Origin: a virus
Virus record (IMG/VR): IMGVR_UViG_3300005807_000014
Location: 1-57,364 of that record
Length of the DNA: 57,364 bases
Reading direction: 5' to 3' (one strand)
A model generated the notes under the pieces. That model was not told the DNA's origin. It made no database searches and saw only the letters and a list, made by a program, of their open reading frames with translations. Below are positions 43,000 to 50,634 of this stretch, piece after piece. Positions within the stretch are counted from its first letter, which is position 1. Each line of letters begins with the position of its first letter. Position numbers and translations under genes: made by a program.

Positions 43000-43243
43000 C
43001 ACTACTGTTAACCTAACCAATCTTATTGGAGCGTTAGTTATCTCTGCATCAATAGTCTCGTCATGGGTGTCTATGGATAAACGAATTAATAAAAATGAGC
43101 TGGGGATTTTTTACTTAGCAAACCAGCAAAAAAAAGATGAAGAGCGCTTAGAGCAAACACGAATAGACATTAAATCAGATTCTGATTCTATGGGCAGAAA
43201 GTTAGACCGGTTTATTGAAAAATTCATAGGATCTAAAAATTGA
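42962..43243 (+). CDS. Membrane-anchored coiled-coil protein, lysis candidate
   Basis: 93 residues. A basic start, one membrane segment (LTNLIGALVISASIVSSWV) and a charged coiled coil to the end. This layout is seen for inner-membrane spanins and small lysis regulators; its place before DUF5675 and near the holin supports lysis, but no lipoprotein spanin partner is adjacent. Confidence 0.5.
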   Translation: MLQKKEKIKIKFDTTVNLTNLIGALVISASIVSSWVSMDKRINKNELGIFYLANQQKKDEERLEQTRIDIKSDSDSMGRKLDRFIEKFIGSKN

Positions 43244-43641
43244 ACGCGGTACTTATTAGATACCTGCAGACATCTGCATATACGCGCAGCGCCTTTGTAA
43301 TAGACGGCCATACGTTTTATACAATAGAGCGCCCCTGGTTAGATAACGCCACAAATATTTCCTGTATCCCTACAGGAGATTACCGTTGTGTGTTTTTGCC
43401 TCGCTCTGGCAGCGGAAAGTACAAAAAAGTTTTTCATATTCTTGATGTGCCAAAGCGTTCTGGGATCCTGATACACAACGGAAATTTGGTGCGTCATAGC
43501 AAGGGATGTATTATTATTGGTTGGCGTACAGGGCTACTAGGTGGTTCGCCAGCGGTATTATACAGTATGAAGGCGCTTAGGTTGTTAAGAGAAATAACTA
43601 ATTGCGGACCATTCAATTTAAAAATTATTGGAGGTTTATAA
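43240..43641 (+). CDS. DUF5675 family protein (TTG start)
   Basis: 133 residues. FYTIERPWLDNATNISCIPTG, HILDVPKRSGILIHNGN and KGCIIIGW are the layout of DUF5675, an L,D-transpeptidase-like fold proposed for phage lysis regions, with His and Cys at the expected catalytic place. The TTG overlaps the previous stop (TTGA). No other endolysin candidate was found, so this may be the cell-wall enzyme. Confidence 0.7.
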   Translation: MNAVLIRYLQTSAYTRSAFVIDGHTFYTIERPWLDNATNISCIPTGDYRCVFLPRSGSGKYKKVFHILDVPKRSGILIHNGNLVRHSKGCIIIGWRTGLLGGSPAVLYSMKALRLLREITNCGPFNLKIIGGL

Positions 43642-44003
43642 TGGATCAAAAAAAGTTAACTAAGTTTGCTATTGAAGATCTTGTTAAAGAGGTTAAATAT
43701 GCGAGAGAAAAATTTCATGACCCAGTCGATTTATTAGCCGCGTTAATGGAAGAAGTAGGTGAACTTTCACAATCACTTTTGCGACAAAAACATGAGCCTC
43801 TTCAAAAGATCTATGATCTTGATATACGAAAAGAGGCGATACGAGTGGCCTCTGTAGCTATACGTATAGCTACAGAAGGAGACGAACAGTTCCCTGGATT
43901 TTATCCTGCAAGTAGCTTGGCTTTTTGTTTAGAATGTAATGCTCGGATTGATGATGAATATGAAAAATGTAAAAAATGCGGAAGTCAAGATCTACCGTTT
44001 TAA
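43641..44003 (+). CDS. MazG-like protein with C-terminal zinc ribbon
   Basis: 120 residues from ATG 43641 (TAATG coupling). FHDPVDLLAALMEEVGELSQSL has the EExxE helix of MazG-type NTP pyrophosphohydrolases; RVASVAIRIA follows. The end CLECNARIDDEYEKCKKCG is a zinc ribbon. It could hydrolyse nucleotides or alarmones. The second metal-binding ExxD motif is weak. Confidence 0.7.
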   Translation: MDQKKLTKFAIEDLVKEVKYAREKFHDPVDLLAALMEEVGELSQSLLRQKHEPLQKIYDLDIRKEAIRVASVAIRIATEGDEQFPGFYPASSLAFCLECNARIDDEYEKCKKCGSQDLPF

Positions 44004-44022
44004 TTTATAAGGAAAAACAACG

Positions 44023-44559
44023 ATGTTAGATTCTATTATAGGCATAATGAGTAGCGGCGGGGTAGGTGCTATTGTTGGTGTTTTGGGAGGATTCCTTACA
44101 AAAATACAAGAAGCAAAACTTGAAAAAATACGGCATAAAAATAGAAAAGATATGCGAGAGCTGGACTTAAAAGAATTAATGCTTGAGCAAAAACAGCAGG
44201 TGCTTATGATTGATAAAAATATTGATCTTGCAGAGGCTGAGGGAAATTTAAAGGTCGATCTCGAAGAGGCTGTAGGTTTTTCCTTTTCACAAAAGGACGG
44301 GGGGAGCTGGATGGATATTGCTAAATCTTTAATGAGACCAGTTCTAACGCTCTATATCATTGCGTTTAGCACCTATATTTTTTACGTTATACACCAGCGT
44401 TTAGGCGGTTTTGAGTCGTTGCCGGTAGATGACCTCATGGAAATTTATAAACACATTATTATGCAAGTGATTTTTTTATCAGTGCTAGGGTTTTCATGGT
44501 GGTTTGCGGCCCGGCCTTCAAGCTCTCGAAGACTAACCCGTGCGGAAAGGAATACATAA
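44023..44559 (+). CDS. Holin-like membrane protein
   Basis: 178 residues. A short hydrophobic N-terminus (GGVGAIVGVLGGFL), a long charged coiled coil (30-85), then two membrane segments (LYIIAFSTYIFYVI and IIMQVIFLSVLGFSWWF). This layout recurs in three-segment phage holins. Follows DUF5675 and MazG-like genes. Confidence 0.65.
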   Translation: MLDSIIGIMSSGGVGAIVGVLGGFLTKIQEAKLEKIRHKNRKDMRELDLKELMLEQKQQVLMIDKNIDLAEAEGNLKVDLEEAVGFSFSQKDGGSWMDIAKSLMRPVLTLYIIAFSTYIFYVIHQRLGGFESLPVDDLMEIYKHIIMQVIFLSVLGFSWWFAARPSSSRRLTRAERNT

Positions 44560-44680
44560 AATTGACGATACTTGTATAGTATGCAGCGGAAGCATTGAAG
44601 ATGAACATCTTTTTTTGAACTGGATTAAAAATGGCAGCAACAAAAAGCCCGCACGGGGCGGGCCTTGTATTAAAGCTTAG
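44540..44680 (+). CDS. Small zinc-site protein, end of the right operon (GTG start)
   Basis: 46 residues. DDTCIVCSGSIEDEHLFLNW and RGGPCIKA; CxxC plus His/Cys. It overlaps the holin gene. The GC-rich hairpin at 44646-44665 lies within its codons (KPARGG), so protein and terminator may share this DNA. Confidence 0.5.
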   Translation: MRKGIHKIDDTCIVCSGSIEDEHLFLNWIKNGSNKKPARGGPCIKA

Positions 44681-44712
44681 GCCAGCACGTTATAAAAATT
44701 GTTTCCACGTAA

Positions 44713-44784
44713 TCACACATCGACAATCAGCCTTGCTATAACAACAACTATCAAGCCAATGAAATATGGACCAGCATCAACCAT
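44713..44784 (-). CDS. Possible 23-aa membrane peptide
   Basis: YFIGLIVVVIARLIV is one hydrophobic segment. It lies between the converging right operon and Gp49. The ribosome site is weak, so this is tentative. Confidence 0.3.
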   Translation of the reverse strand: MVDAGPYFIGLIVVVIARLIVDV

Positions 44785-44804
44785 CGAGATATTCTAAATG
44801 TTCG

Positions 44805-45143
44805 TTATTTACTCTGCCTGTGCTGTACGGTGTGAATTTTCTGTCTCAGCAAATAACCTTCAAGCGCCCAGATTTTGTTAACGGCATTGCTTCGAGAAAT
44901 CTTTCTGCCTAAAGAAGCATCGAAATTCTCAGGGCTAGCGCACGCACTTTCCCCGATAACTGTATAGCCATTAGCTAGAGTTAACAGACAGGCTGTAAAC
45001 GTAGTACCAGGAAATACATGGTATTGCTCTGAAGAAATAACTTCTTCTAGACGCTCTGGAGTAACCCTAGGAGCGGTAAGGCCTTTTTCTTGGATCTCTA
45101 CTTCGATTTCACTATCCATAATATTAGTCTCATATTCAGTCAT
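44805..45143 (-). CDS. Gp49-like phage protein
   Basis: 112 residues. SEQYHVFPGTTFTACLLTLANG, GESACASPENFDASLGRK and NKIWALEGYLL are the full signature of the Gp49-like family, common in phages of Gram-negative bacteria and without a known activity. Last solid gene of the second leftward operon. Confidence 0.85.
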   Translation of the reverse strand: MTEYETNIMDSEIEVEIQEKGLTAPRVTPERLEEVISSEQYHVFPGTTFTACLLTLANGYTVIGESACASPENFDASLGRKISRSNAVNKIWALEGYLLRQKIHTVQHRQSK

Positions 45144-45184
45144 GCCGAAATTGGCAAAGGCATCATAACAACTATTGGGATAAA

Positions 45185-45994
45185 TTACCCAGTGTTGCGG
45201 TTATTGGTAGGAGGTAGTCCGCAGCGGTCGGTAGATGTTACTCCGCGATCCATGAGCATTTTCCGAACAGTGCTCGGTGTAAGTCGTAGCTCATTCCAGA
45301 TCTGGTTGTCGAGGATGTTTGCAGGAATGCCGATGCCCTCGGCCAATCTAACAAAGTATTCTTCCATTCGGAGATAATCTTTTGTGACATTGTCGTTTGG
45401 TGTGAAGATTCCGGCGAGAATGCCAGCCCGATGGATGTGGATATCAAGAATTGCTACATCTTGCGCATCTAGCCAATTACGGGCGACCCAAGAGGCAGTT
45501 TTATAGCCGATTCCCGGTATTGCGGTGAGCCAGTCTCTAAGCGTTTTTCCGCAATCTTCCGGGGGGTTATTGGCGTTCAAATACGCAATGGCAGCTGATA
45601 TATACTTTGCCTTTTGTCGTGGGTATCGGTATTTAACCGATTTTCCATGAACGTTAAGGGGGTCACTCAATAGTTGTTCTATGGATTCTTCAGTATGGGG
45701 GTAGTCCAGCACGTGATTTGATCGTAAATGGTTATATGCAGCGAGTCCCAACTCCCCTGTGATCCCATGACCTCCAAGAAGACATGCGATTACTTCCTCT
45801 TTTAATGATGTACCTAAGTGATAGCGACTCTGATCAAGAGTCGCACCATTTGCGATGCATGAGAGACGCCAAAAAGCTGGTGTGAATGGTGTGCCAGCAC
45901 ATCCCCAGGGAACACCAGGCATGAGCTCAATATCCTCATTCGGAATATTACATTCGAAATGTTTTCCATCCTCACAGTGAGTTTTAATTTGCAT
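45185..45994 (-). CDS. HhH-GPD DNA glycosylase, OGG-like
   Basis: 269 residues. LTAIPGIGYKTASWVARN is the helix-hairpin-helix, and the catalytic Lys sits at GYKTA; VAILDIHIHRAGIL carries the GPD aspartate. Such enzymes excise modified bases, with beta-lyase activity where the lysine is present. Before it, YRYPRQKAKYISAAI resembles the OGG family helix. In a phage it might repair its own DNA or remove modified bases. ATG 45994 was chosen; 46018 is possible. It overlaps the 53-residue gene upstream. Confidence 0.75.
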   Translation of the reverse strand: MQIKTHCEDGKHFECNIPNEDIELMPGVPWGCAGTPFTPAFWRLSCIANGATLDQSRYHLGTSLKEEVIACLLGGHGITGELGLAAYNHLRSNHVLDYPHTEESIEQLLSDPLNVHGKSVKYRYPRQKAKYISAAIAYLNANNPPEDCGKTLRDWLTAIPGIGYKTASWVARNWLDAQDVAILDIHIHRAGILAGIFTPNDNVTKDYLRMEEYFVRLAEGIGIPANILDNQIWNELRLTPSTVRKMLMDRGVTSTDRCGLPPTNNRNTG

Positions 45995-46145
45995 TTTGCA
46001 GTTTTTTCTCAAGGTCATGAATTAGTTTTTTGTGTTCTGGATGACCTTTTAGATACCAGAATACAGCAGGAACAAGGTTGCTATTATATTTTTTAGCTCT
46101 AAATATTTGTCCTTTTTCTGTGCTTGTCAATGGCGGTTTATTCAC
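45984..46145 (-). CDS. Small hypothetical protein, 53 aa (GTG start)
   Basis: MNKPPLTSTEKGQIFRAKKY, then VPAVFWYLKGHPEH. It overlaps the stop of the previous gene and the start of the glycosylase, so it is probably a coupled small gene. Function unknown. Confidence 0.5.
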   Translation of the reverse strand: MNKPPLTSTEKGQIFRAKKYNSNLVPAVFWYLKGHPEHKKLIHDLEKKLQNAN

Positions 46146-46611
46146 CTTTCTCCTCCTTAAAGATTGAGCCTGTATCTCTGAGCCGGACCAGGGCTTCGAT
46201 GACCATTTCGTATTTTACCTCTGAAGGTTTAACCCTATATAATAGTTTTGAGTAAGGAGATGAAGAACACAGTAAACATTTGCCCTCATTTGTAGATATT
46301 CCAAGCCAATCACTGACCGCCGCAGTACCACCTGAATTCCCCATAAGTGGAAATCCCCTATTTATAGAAATCCCAGATCCTACATGGACACTGCCCCCAT
46401 CCTCGATCCATTTTGGACTAACGGCAATAAACCCAGCCAGGCAGCAAGGTGTCCCACAAGAAAAAACTTCTTCCAAAGTGGTTTTTGCTCCATCTTTTTC
46501 ATAATGTTGGAAACAACAATCCATATCCAACCGGAGTTTATTTTTCCTTGCCTCTTGCAGCAGTTCAATTGAGTACTGCACGTTTTCTTTATTGATAATA
46601 ATATTGCTCAC
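46138..46611 (-). CDS. Conserved phage protein, paralog of 50161-50634
   Basis: 157 residues. LRLDMDCCFQHYEKDG, CGTPCCLAGFIAVSPKWI and SDWLGISTNEG match the other copy (TRLDMSAWQQF, CGMAACFGGLIAISPEWL, REWLGLSSKDA). The Cys-rich centre is typical of an uncharacterised early family. Divergence is high, so the duplication is old or both were acquired separately. Confidence 0.65.
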   Translation of the reverse strand: MSNIIINKENVQYSIELLQEARKNKLRLDMDCCFQHYEKDGAKTTLEEVFSCGTPCCLAGFIAVSPKWIEDGGSVHVGSGISINRGFPLMGNSGGTAAVSDWLGISTNEGKCLLCSSSPYSKLLYRVKPSEVKYEMVIEALVRLRDTGSIFKEEKGE

Positions 46612-46621
46612 CTTTTCATTA

Positions 46622-47107
46622 CTATTTGCAATTTGTATATACCGATTTACCGATTGGCCTACTGGTACATTTAATTTTATTTTCTTGGCTTGCTGCCCAC
46701 GCAGACCAAAATCTTGCAGATTCTGCTTGTTCTTTCTGGGCTCTCATTGATTGAATTTGTAATTCAATTTGTAGGTCTTTATATAAGTTTGGCGATGATA
46801 TATCACGCTGGATTGAAATAGTATTATTACCTGGAGATCTACATATTTTTATAGGATCTTGTATCGTCGCAGAGGCCCCGCTGGCCCATGTCGCGGTGAA
46901 TCCTTTAACAAGATAACACCCATCAGGCGTTTTATTCAACGTTAAAACATCATATGTGACTATAGTAGGGGTCATTCCAAACTGGGTTCCGGTATCTACT
47001 TCTGTTATATAAGCCCCTTCTGGTGTGGACGATACCGTAAGCGTTGTTTGTGTTTCGCACCCCACACAAAAGGAAATTAAAATTAGAGCGAATGTTTTTT
47101 GGTACAT
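46622..47107 (-). CDS. PEGA-domain lipoprotein
   Basis: 161 residues. A short basic start and hydrophobic KTFALILISFCVGC ends in a lipobox-like VGC, so a lipoprotein signal peptide is likely. TTLTVSSTPEGAYITEVDTG is a PEGA domain, a surface fold. Phage-encoded lipoproteins often block superinfection or alter the host surface. I chose ATG 47107 over 47125. Confidence 0.65.
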   Translation of the reverse strand: MYQKTFALILISFCVGCETQTTLTVSSTPEGAYITEVDTGTQFGMTPTIVTYDVLTLNKTPDGCYLVKGFTATWASGASATIQDPIKICRSPGNNTISIQRDISSPNLYKDLQIELQIQSMRAQKEQAESARFWSAWAASQENKIKCTSRPIGKSVYTNCK

Positions 47108-47162
47108 TGCTGTTTTCCTATTCAAAAGAGTTTTAATTTATTTAAAGATAAGGGAGATAAAA

Positions 47163-47213
47163 AAACCCGCCTCGAATGCTACAATAGCAGCAAGCTGGTA
47201 CATGAGGCGGGTA
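47163..47213 (-). terminator. Terminator after the HigA-like gene
   Basis: On the - strand ACCCGCCTC...GAGGCGGGT followed by seven T. A perfect 9-bp GC-rich stem with a 33-base loop. It ends the transcript of 47245-48282 and separates it from the lipoprotein gene. Confidence 0.75.
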
Positions 47214-47244
47214 AAACGACACAGGCGTGTCGCGCTTGGGTGAA

Positions 47245-47745
47245 CTATAGAGTATCAGTTTTGGCTGCCTTTTTCAACATAGAGAATTTCCATTCTGCAA
47301 TGGCATAATCAGCGGCCTTTACAGTCGTAGACCCTGCGCGTATTTTTTCAGTGTATGAAGCCAATATTTGAACCCCCATTGTTTTTTTGGCTATAATATC
47401 CGCCATTTTCTCTAAAGATTTATAATTTTTTTGGATTTTCCCTATGGTATCTCTTATTCTTAATTCTTTCTTGGAAAGTTCTTTCCTTCTTTTCTCCGGA
47501 CTAGGTTCTTTAGCTTGAGACAGGTCATATAACACCTGCAATCTAATGAATTTCTCTGCTGGCACGTCTAAGGCTATTCCTAAAGATTTTGCCATGTCTG
47601 GACTAATGCCTTTTTTCCCGTTAATTATAAGACTTATCGTTTGCTCATAGGTGTTTAAAACGTAACCAAGGTCACGTTGACTCCAATTTTTATCCCGAAT
47701 TTTTTGTTTAAGGAAAACTCCAGGGTGATCAACTTTTAAAGTCAT
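47245..47745 (-). CDS. HigA-like XRE antitoxin or regulator
   Basis: 166 residues. HPGVFLKQKIRDKNWSQRDLGYVLN and SLIINGKKGISPDMAKSLG are the HigA/VapI-type HTH. The rest is helical and without a peptidase motif. A HigB-type toxin is not visible: its overlapping neighbour (58 aa) lacks the RelE fold pattern. It could regulate its own operon from the promoter at 48311-48339. Confidence 0.75.
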   Translation of the reverse strand: MTLKVDHPGVFLKQKIRDKNWSQRDLGYVLNTYEQTISLIINGKKGISPDMAKSLGIALDVPAEKFIRLQVLYDLSQAKEPSPEKRRKELSKKELRIRDTIGKIQKNYKSLEKMADIIAKKTMGVQILASYTEKIRAGSTTVKAADYAIAEWKFSMLKKAAKTDTL

Positions 47746-47905
47746 GTTTATTCCTTAAAATTTTGTTATTCTTTAAAATTCTGCGCGCCCGCTGAAAAAG
47801 CGCTTCTTTTGAAATCCTGTCAGTTATTATTTCAATCGGAGTATTCCCATGAGCCATTTTGTATAGCTCATACTGATTCATAATGGGTTTTCCTTTGGTT
47901 TTCAT
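47729..47905 (-). CDS. Hypothetical protein overlapping the HigA-like gene
   Basis: 58 residues from ATG 47905 with GAGGGAAAAATT upstream. YELYKMAHGNTPIEIITDRISKEALFQRARRIL is basic and helical. It overlaps the HigA-like gene by 17 bases, as toxin-antitoxin partners do, but its sequence does not look like a known toxin. Confidence 0.5.
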   Translation of the reverse strand: MKTKGKPIMNQYELYKMAHGNTPIEIITDRISKEALFQRARRILKNNKILRNKHDFKS

Positions 47906-47955
47906 AATTTTTCCCTCTATCTCACTTTGAATACGGCCCAAGGTAAGTGGTTGAA

Positions 47956-48282
47956 CTACACCTCGCACAACTCTAAAATTTCACAGATTAACCACTCGCT
48001 CTGCGGCACACCCAATATTGCCAGCGCATAATTAATTAAAAATACAATGGAAAAGAAAAAAATACAGAGGAAGCCTATTTCTAAATACTGTTTCACGTGG
48101 AACTTGCGTAATTTTTTCTGCCGCATAACATCAACGCACTGCGGATAGGTACGGTCATAGCCGGCAACGGAAAAAGTGCCTACAAAAGTCCGGGTTTTGT
48201 TGTGGAGACGGTAGACATCAAAGATTGTGATTTTTTCGTCATTTAATAGCATATTTTCTTTATTTTCGGCTATGTATTCCAT
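47956..48282 (-). CDS. Membrane protein of the HigA-like operon
   Basis: 108 residues. A beta N-terminal region, then YLEIGFLCIFFFSIVFLINYALAI, a membrane segment. The codons for KFHVKQ contain the parS-like site 48089-48104. Start preceded by AGAGGGTGAATC, the same leader as the 22-residue peptide at 48612. Confidence 0.6.
   Translation of the reverse strand: MEYIAENKENMLLNDEKITIFDVYRLHNKTRTFVGTFSVAGYDRTYPQCVDVMRQKKLRKFHVKQYLEIGFLCIFFFSIVFLINYALAILGVPQSEWLICEILELCEV
48089..48104. promoter_or_regulatory. parS-like ParB site 2
   Basis: TGTTTCACGTGGAACT agrees with the ParB consensus tGTTnCACGTGnAACa at all but the last base. It is inside a coding region, so selection for protein does not explain it fully. 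Confidence 0.6.
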
Positions 48283-48310
48283 GATTCACCCTCTATTTAT
48301 TTATTGAATA

Positions 48311-48339
48311 TGTATACATCATATCACGGTTTGCTCCAA
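48311..48339 (-). promoter_or_regulatory. Promoter of the membrane/HigA-like operon
   Basis: On the - strand TTGGAG (48339-48334), 17 bases, TATACA (48316-48311), followed by an AT-rich leader and AGAGGG. Spacing is ideal. Confidence 0.6.
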
Positions 48340-48367
48340 CCTAATAGAGGGAAGGGAAAGGTCGTCC

Positions 48368-48547
48368 CTATACCGCGAGGGATTTAAGTTGAAAAAGCTC
48401 AAAAAAGGCACGATGCATTTTCCTGTCGCCAGCTTCCCATTGCTGCCAGGTACGCAGGCCACAGTAGATCAACTCAGCGGCCTCCGTTTGAGTCAGCCCA
48501 GCGTCTAGCCGGGCTTGTTTGATAACACGTGGGGTTGGATTATTCAT
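48368..48547 (-). CDS. Small HTH protein
   Basis: 59 residues. PRVIKQARLDAGLTQTEAAELIYCGLRTWQQWEAGDR is a complete XRE-type helix-turn-helix of the short type found in phages and next to them. Its ATG overlaps the stop of a 22-codon leader peptide, so translation is coupled. It may regulate the leftward operon. Confidence 0.75.
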   Translation of the reverse strand: MNNPTPRVIKQARLDAGLTQTEAAELIYCGLRTWQQWEAGDRKMHRAFFELFQLKSLAV

Positions 48548-48612
48548 GACGACAGCCCCATTGGGTAGCTGTGTTGCTGGGTAGTAGGCAGTAGATCATG
48601 GTTGCTTTCCAT
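48544..48612 (-). CDS. 22-aa leader peptide coupled to the HTH gene
   Basis: MESNHDLLPTTQQHSYPMGL and two more residues, with AGAGGGTGAATC upstream and an ATGA overlap into the HTH gene. The leader bases are shared with the start of 48282. Short but well supported by signals. Confidence 0.45.
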   Translation of the reverse strand: MESNHDLLPTTQQHSYPMGLSS

Positions 48613-48615
48613 GAT

Positions 48616-49074
48616 TCACCCTCTATTTAAAAGTTTGGATGTTATATTGTTTGTACGTAGCCACAATGCAGCAGCGTTTAAATTGATAAAATCGTGTATC
48701 TCATTTGTCTGATTATTGACGATATAAATGTCGTCACTGCCATCGTCACGAGAACGGGCATTCTGGTGGAGACAATAAGAATCTTTGTTTTTGCTATAAA
48801 AATACCGCCTCTCATGATTTTTCAGTTGTATAATTTCGTTAGTGTGAGGATTGCCGCAAGGTTTTATTTCCTTTAATATTGCGTTTATTGCAGCTAAACG
48901 TTCCGCTAATATTGCCATTTCACACAGTTTTGTTATTACATAGTGTGTTTTTTCAGCCTCTTTTTTATCGCCGCCTTTGTTAACTGCTGCGCGGTTTATA
49001 GATTCGTTGATTGCGTCGTAAAGTGTGTCAATTGCGTCATCATGTATCGCTACATCAATATATTTAAGTTTCAT
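48616..49074 (-). CDS. Hypothetical protein
   Basis: 152 residues, helical first half (LYDAINESINRAAVNKGGDK, LAERLAAINAILKEI) and a mixed second half ending LNAAALWLRTNN. It follows 49085 by 10 bases. No family recognised. Confidence 0.6.
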   Translation of the reverse strand: MKLKYIDVAIHDDAIDTLYDAINESINRAAVNKGGDKKEAEKTHYVITKLCEMAILAERLAAINAILKEIKPCGNPHTNEIIQLKNHERRYFYSKNKDSYCLHQNARSRDDGSDDIYIVNNQTNEIHDFINLNAAALWLRTNNITSKLLNRG

Positions 49075-49084
49075 GATTTTTCCG

Positions 49085-49300
49085 TTATAGATCGCTGGGT
49101 TGGTTTTTAATTAATTTGATTATTTCATCGTTGATGTCGATGTAAGCGCTGTGCGTGTCATGGCACGTTGTATGCACAACCTCGCCATTTTTTTCAATTG
49201 TGTCGTCTGATTTAACGATGGACCGCAAACAATATCGACACACTGATGTTGCATAATATCGGTCGGCACGATCACGGAGAGTGTAGTCTGATGGATTCAT
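49085..49300 (-). CDS. Cysteine-rich small protein, duplicate 1
   Basis: 71 residues. CRYCLRSIVKSDD and HTTCHDTH, a Cys3His site. It differs from 52808-53023 at only 9 of 71 residues, with matching leaders and tails, so one copied the other recently. Overlaps the end of the upstream gene by 29 bases. Confidence 0.7.
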   Translation of the reverse strand: MNPSDYTLRDRADRYYATSVCRYCLRSIVKSDDTIEKNGEVVHTTCHDTHSAYIDINDEIIKLIKNQPSDL

Positions 49301-49637
49301 AAGTTTTTTCCCTATTTGGCTCTGAGTTGAGGGTTTCAGCTAGCGCTAACACCGGCATTTTGTCGCTGCCTGACACCAGCTGCGGTCTGCCTGATGAGTG
49401 CATAACTATTGCGCAGTGGCCACCTTGGGCATCAAAAATAGCGGGCCGGCCGTCGATGTCGGACTTGAGCGCATAGCCGTGCGGTAGTACGTAGTTTTTC
49501 CCGCCATCATCATTCCCTTTGTAGCGGTCAGTGTCATTGCCCCAACCGACTAAGCTAAATCCGGTACCTTGCTCGCTCATCATATATGCTTCAGAGCATG
49601 TAATTTCATAGATGTTGACTATAGTTGTGGCTTTCAT
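49272..49637 (-). CDS. Conserved phage protein with an HSSGRPQLVS motif
   Basis: 121 residues from ATG 49637 (GGAAAAAACC upstream). YVLPHGYALKSDIDGRPAIFD and CAIVMHSSGRPQLVSGSDKMPVL identify an uncharacterised early phage family. The upstream 34 codons of the longer frame cover the spacer hairpin and are not preferred. Confidence 0.65.
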   Translation of the reverse strand: MKATTIVNIYEITCSEAYMMSEQGTGFSLVGWGNDTDRYKGNDDGGKNYVLPHGYALKSDIDGRPAIFDAQGGHCAIVMHSSGRPQLVSGSDKMPVLALAETLNSEPNREKTYESIRLHSP

Positions 49638-49654
49638 GGTTTTTTCCTTTGTTT

Positions 49655-49667
49655 GGCCGTCCTTGGC
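49655..49667 (-). repeat. Spacer hairpin, shortened copy
   Basis: On the - strand GCC-AAGGAC-GGC, the loop of the family seen at 51579, 52560 and 53302 with a shorter stem. It lies 18 bases before the start of 49637. Confidence 0.5.
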
Positions 49668-49683
49668 AGGTTGATTTTTATTT

Positions 49684-49947
49684 TCAGCGGTAGTCCCTGA
49701 GCCCACATCGCGCAAAAACATATTGTTTGGCTTGGCCAAGGGACATGCGGGTGCCGTCTATAATCACCACTTTTTGGGGCGCATAAGTACTTCCACAGGG
49801 ATGATGACGTCGATAACTGGGCTTTGCACGCTCAATGACAGCGGCCTCCAGGCCTAGCAACAGGGCCCGCTGAACAATGTTTTTAGCGGCGTTGATACAA
49901 TGATTATTTGTTTTTTCCAGCTGTTCTTCTGATTTAGTTTTTCTCAT
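49684..49947 (-). CDS. Hypothetical basic protein
   Basis: 87 residues. Helical N-terminal half, then APQKVVIIDGTRMSLGQAKQYV. Coupled by overlap to 49944-50153. Unknown function. Confidence 0.6.
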   Translation of the reverse strand: MRKTKSEEQLEKTNNHCINAAKNIVQRALLLGLEAAVIERAKPSYRRHHPCGSTYAPQKVVIIDGTRMSLGQAKQYVFARCGLRDYR

Positions 49948-50153
49948 AATTTTTCTCCAGTTGTTAATGGGTGCCCGTAGGGCAATATCACATATCTTGG
50001 AGCAAGGTTACTTCGTAGAGGGCGGGTAGAAAATACAGTTGGTGTGCCGTCCGGTACAGTCTCATTTTCTATTAATTTTACTGTATGATTACACTCTGAC
50101 CGGCGATAATAAAAGGCACCAATACCCGTGATTTGGATAGCTATTTTTGCAGC
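49944..50153 (-). CDS. Hypothetical protein
   Basis: 69 residues from ATG 50153, beginning MAAKIAIQITGIGAFYYRR. Starts next to the stop of the 157-residue gene (GAGGATTAAAAAA leader). Beta-rich, no known family. Confidence 0.55.
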   Translation of the reverse strand, partial: AAKIAIQITGIGAFYYRRSECNHTVKLIENETVPDGTPTVFSTRPLRSNLAPRYVILPYGHPLTTGEKL

Positions 50154-50160
50154 CATTTTT

Positions 50161-50634
50161 TTAATCCTCTGTTTTGATTTCAATAAAGTTATCGAGATGT
50201 CCCTCTTTTTCCAGGTAGAGTGATACTCTCACAACGTCGGCCAGGGTGATTTCACTTGTTTGTTTTGACCCGTAAATGTCACCCTTTTTATCGGTGCTAC
50301 GTTCCATAGCGCATAAATTAACAGCATCTTTGGATGATAAGCCCAGCCACTCTCGTATAGCATAAGACCCTTTGGTTTCTCTGTTTTTATGATCAATATA
50401 AATAGGTGCTCCCCTACTAGAGATAGTATGCCCCTGTCCTAACCACTCCGGACTAATAGCAATTAGCCCTCCAAAACAAGCGGCCATACCGCAATCATTC
50501 AATTCTTTTTCTGTTTGACAGCACCCTTCCGCTTTAAATTGCTGCCAGGCGCTCATATCCAACCGGGTTTTGTTTTCAATCGCGCGTTGAATAATAGTAA
50601 CAGCAAGTTGGCGGTTGAGTTCTGGATCATTCAT
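50161..50634 (-). CDS. Conserved phage protein, paralog of 46138-46611
   Basis: 157 residues with TRLDMSAWQQFKAEGCCQTE, CGMAACFGGLIAISPEWL and IREWLGLSSKDAVNL. Its mRNA leader follows hammerhead ribozyme 1, so its transcript should start with the 5'-hydroxyl end made by cleavage at 50662/50661. Confidence 0.65.
   Translation of the reverse strand: MNDPELNRQLAVTIIQRAIENKTRLDMSAWQQFKAEGCCQTEKELNDCGMAACFGGLIAISPEWLGQGHTISSRGAPIYIDHKNRETKGSYAIREWLGLSSKDAVNLCAMERSTDKKGDIYGSKQTSEITLADVVRVSLYLEKEGHLDNFIEIKTED

Noticed and set aside
44646-44665. GC-rich hairpin as the strong terminator of the right operon
   Set aside because: It is in-frame within a plausible zinc-site gene and lacks a T tract (CCTTGTATT), so I did not list it as a terminator.
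47729-47905. HigB toxin beside the HigA-like gene
   Set aside because: The 58-residue product has none of the RelE/HigB strand pattern or catalytic basic/aromatic residues.
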